5,523 nt of DNA, taken from assembly GCA_018401055.1 (NCBI GenBank), contig JAGYLB010000014.1, forward strand, positions 1-5,523. The letters run 5' to 3'. Shown piece by piece: positions 4,946 to 5,523 of the stretch. The notes below the pieces were generated by a model that was given only the letters and a program-made list of their open reading frames with translations, searched no databases and was not told the origin of the DNA. The translations under genes were made by a program, and so were the position numbers. Source of the DNA: Roseicyclus sp. (GTDB lineage Bacteria; Pseudomonadota; Alphaproteobacteria; Rhodobacterales; Rhodobacteraceae). Within the stretch, counting starts at the first letter, position 1; every line of letters starts with the position of its first letter.

Positions 4946-5523
4946 TCAACTGGCCAGAACGTTGCGAAAGGCCCAGGGCTCCTCCGGGTCGATATCCTCG
5001 GGGAACAGCTCCCAGCGGTCCTGAAGCGGTGTCCAGTCGGTGTAATGCGCCTCGACCGGGCCAAGATAGGGGCGTTGCACCTGCAGGCATCGCGCGTGGT
5101 CCATCTCGTCTGCCTCCACGATCCCCGCGCCGGGGTTCTCCAGCGCCCAGACCATGCCCGCCAGCACGGCAGAGGTCACCTGCAACCCGGTCGCGTTCTG
5201 GTAGGGGGCCAGATCGCGCGCCGCCTCGTTCGAAAGGCGCGAGCCGAACCAGAGCGCGTTCTTCTCATGCCCATAAAGCAGCACGCCCAATTCATCGATG
5301 CCCTCGACGATCTCGTCCTCGGTCAGGATGTGGTGCTTGTCCTGCGCGCGGCCCGAGCCGAACATCTCGTGCAGGGACAACACGGCATCGTCGCAGGGGT
5401 GGTAGGCGTAATGGCAGGTCGGGCGATACTCGGGCGCTGCCCCCCCGCCCACGGTGTAGTAATCCGCGATGGAAATCGCCTCGTTATGCGTCACCAGAAA
5501 CCCGAATTGGGGCCCCGGCGTCG
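4946..5523 (-). CDS. hss: Homospermidine synthase, C-terminal fragment
   Basis: The enzyme uses NAD in a cyclic redox mechanism to join putrescine units (or putrescine and spermidine) into the polyamine homospermidine, in the cytoplasm. The window holds the last 191 codons; the gene enters from the right edge, and the GTG at 5492-5494 is an internal valine, not the start. Visible family segments are TPGPQFGFLVTHNEAISIADYY (1-22 of the fragment, broken here for length at TPGPQFGFLV / THNEAISIADYY), HYAYHPCDDAVLSLHE (37-52), EIVEGIDELGVLLYGHEK (70-87), LQVTSAVLAGMVWALENP (113-130), RPYLGPVEAHYTDWTPL (150-166) and LFPEDIDPEEPWAFRN (172-187). Known homologues are about 475 residues, so roughly 40 percent is seen. 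The NAD-binding Rossmann domain lies outside. The histidine of VTHNEA probably corresponds to an active-site histidine, an inference from alignment by eye. Confidence 0.92.
   Translation of the reverse strand, partial: TPGPQFGFLVTHNEAISIADYYTVGGGAAPEYRPTCHYAYHPCDDAVLSLHEMFGSGRAQDKHHILTEDEIVEGIDELGVLLYGHEKNALWFGSRLSNEAARDLAPYQNATGLQVTSAVLAGMVWALENPGAGIVEADEMDHARCLQVQRPYLGPVEAHYTDWTPLQDRWELFPEDIDPEEPWAFRNVLAS

Noticed and set aside
4946..5494. A complete gene starting at GTG 5494
   Set aside because: The frame stays open to the window edge and the upstream codons (TPGPQFGFL) belong to the homospermidine synthase family, so this is an internal valine of a longer gene.

Overview
The window looks like chromosomal DNA of a GC-rich alphaproteobacterium, most likely a member of the Rhodobacterales (Rhodobacter/Roseobacter type). 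The basis is base composition, the protein sequences (RuvC, RuvA, PrmA, a DUF1127 protein, homospermidine synthase) and the style of the extragenic repeats. This is inference from recognised families; no database search was run. Most of the DNA is coding and nearly all genes lie on the minus strand.

Layout from left to right. Positions 1-1413 hold the Holliday-junction operon read leftward as ruvC - ruvA - ruvB. RuvC and RuvA are complete and overlap by four bases (ATGA); only the first 59 codons of ruvB are present. A GTAG-headed palindrome sits in the ruvA-ruvB gap. Positions 1414-1809 are a divergent intergenic region of about 400 bases with an AT-rich patch, a possible ruvC promoter and a CTGCATG-N5-CATGCAG inverted repeat. 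It precedes a small plus-strand DUF1127 gene (1810-2016), the only plus-strand gene. A near-perfect 15-bp stem at 2035-2069, with A and T tracts on its two sides, can end transcription from both directions. It separates the DUF1127 gene from the minus-strand genes to its right.

Positions 2095-4742 hold three minus-strand genes, transcribed in the order MFS permease, prmA (ribosomal protein L11 methyltransferase), then a small uncharacterised single-span membrane protein. A 203-base gap (4743-4945) follows. It is packed with consecutive palindromes: one is probably the terminator of the gene to the right, and the rest form a GC-rich extragenic repeat of a kind I remember as common in this order. 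Positions 4946-5523 are the C-terminal 191 residues of homospermidine synthase, a polyamine enzyme.

Functionally this is mostly housekeeping: RuvABC branch migration and junction resolution, ribosomal protein methylation, polyamine synthesis and a transporter of unknown substrate. I did not find a convincing new multi-gene system. The points most worth a second look are non-coding (the two palindromic repeat elements and the operator-like repeat before the DUF1127 gene), plus the unassigned membrane protein and permease.
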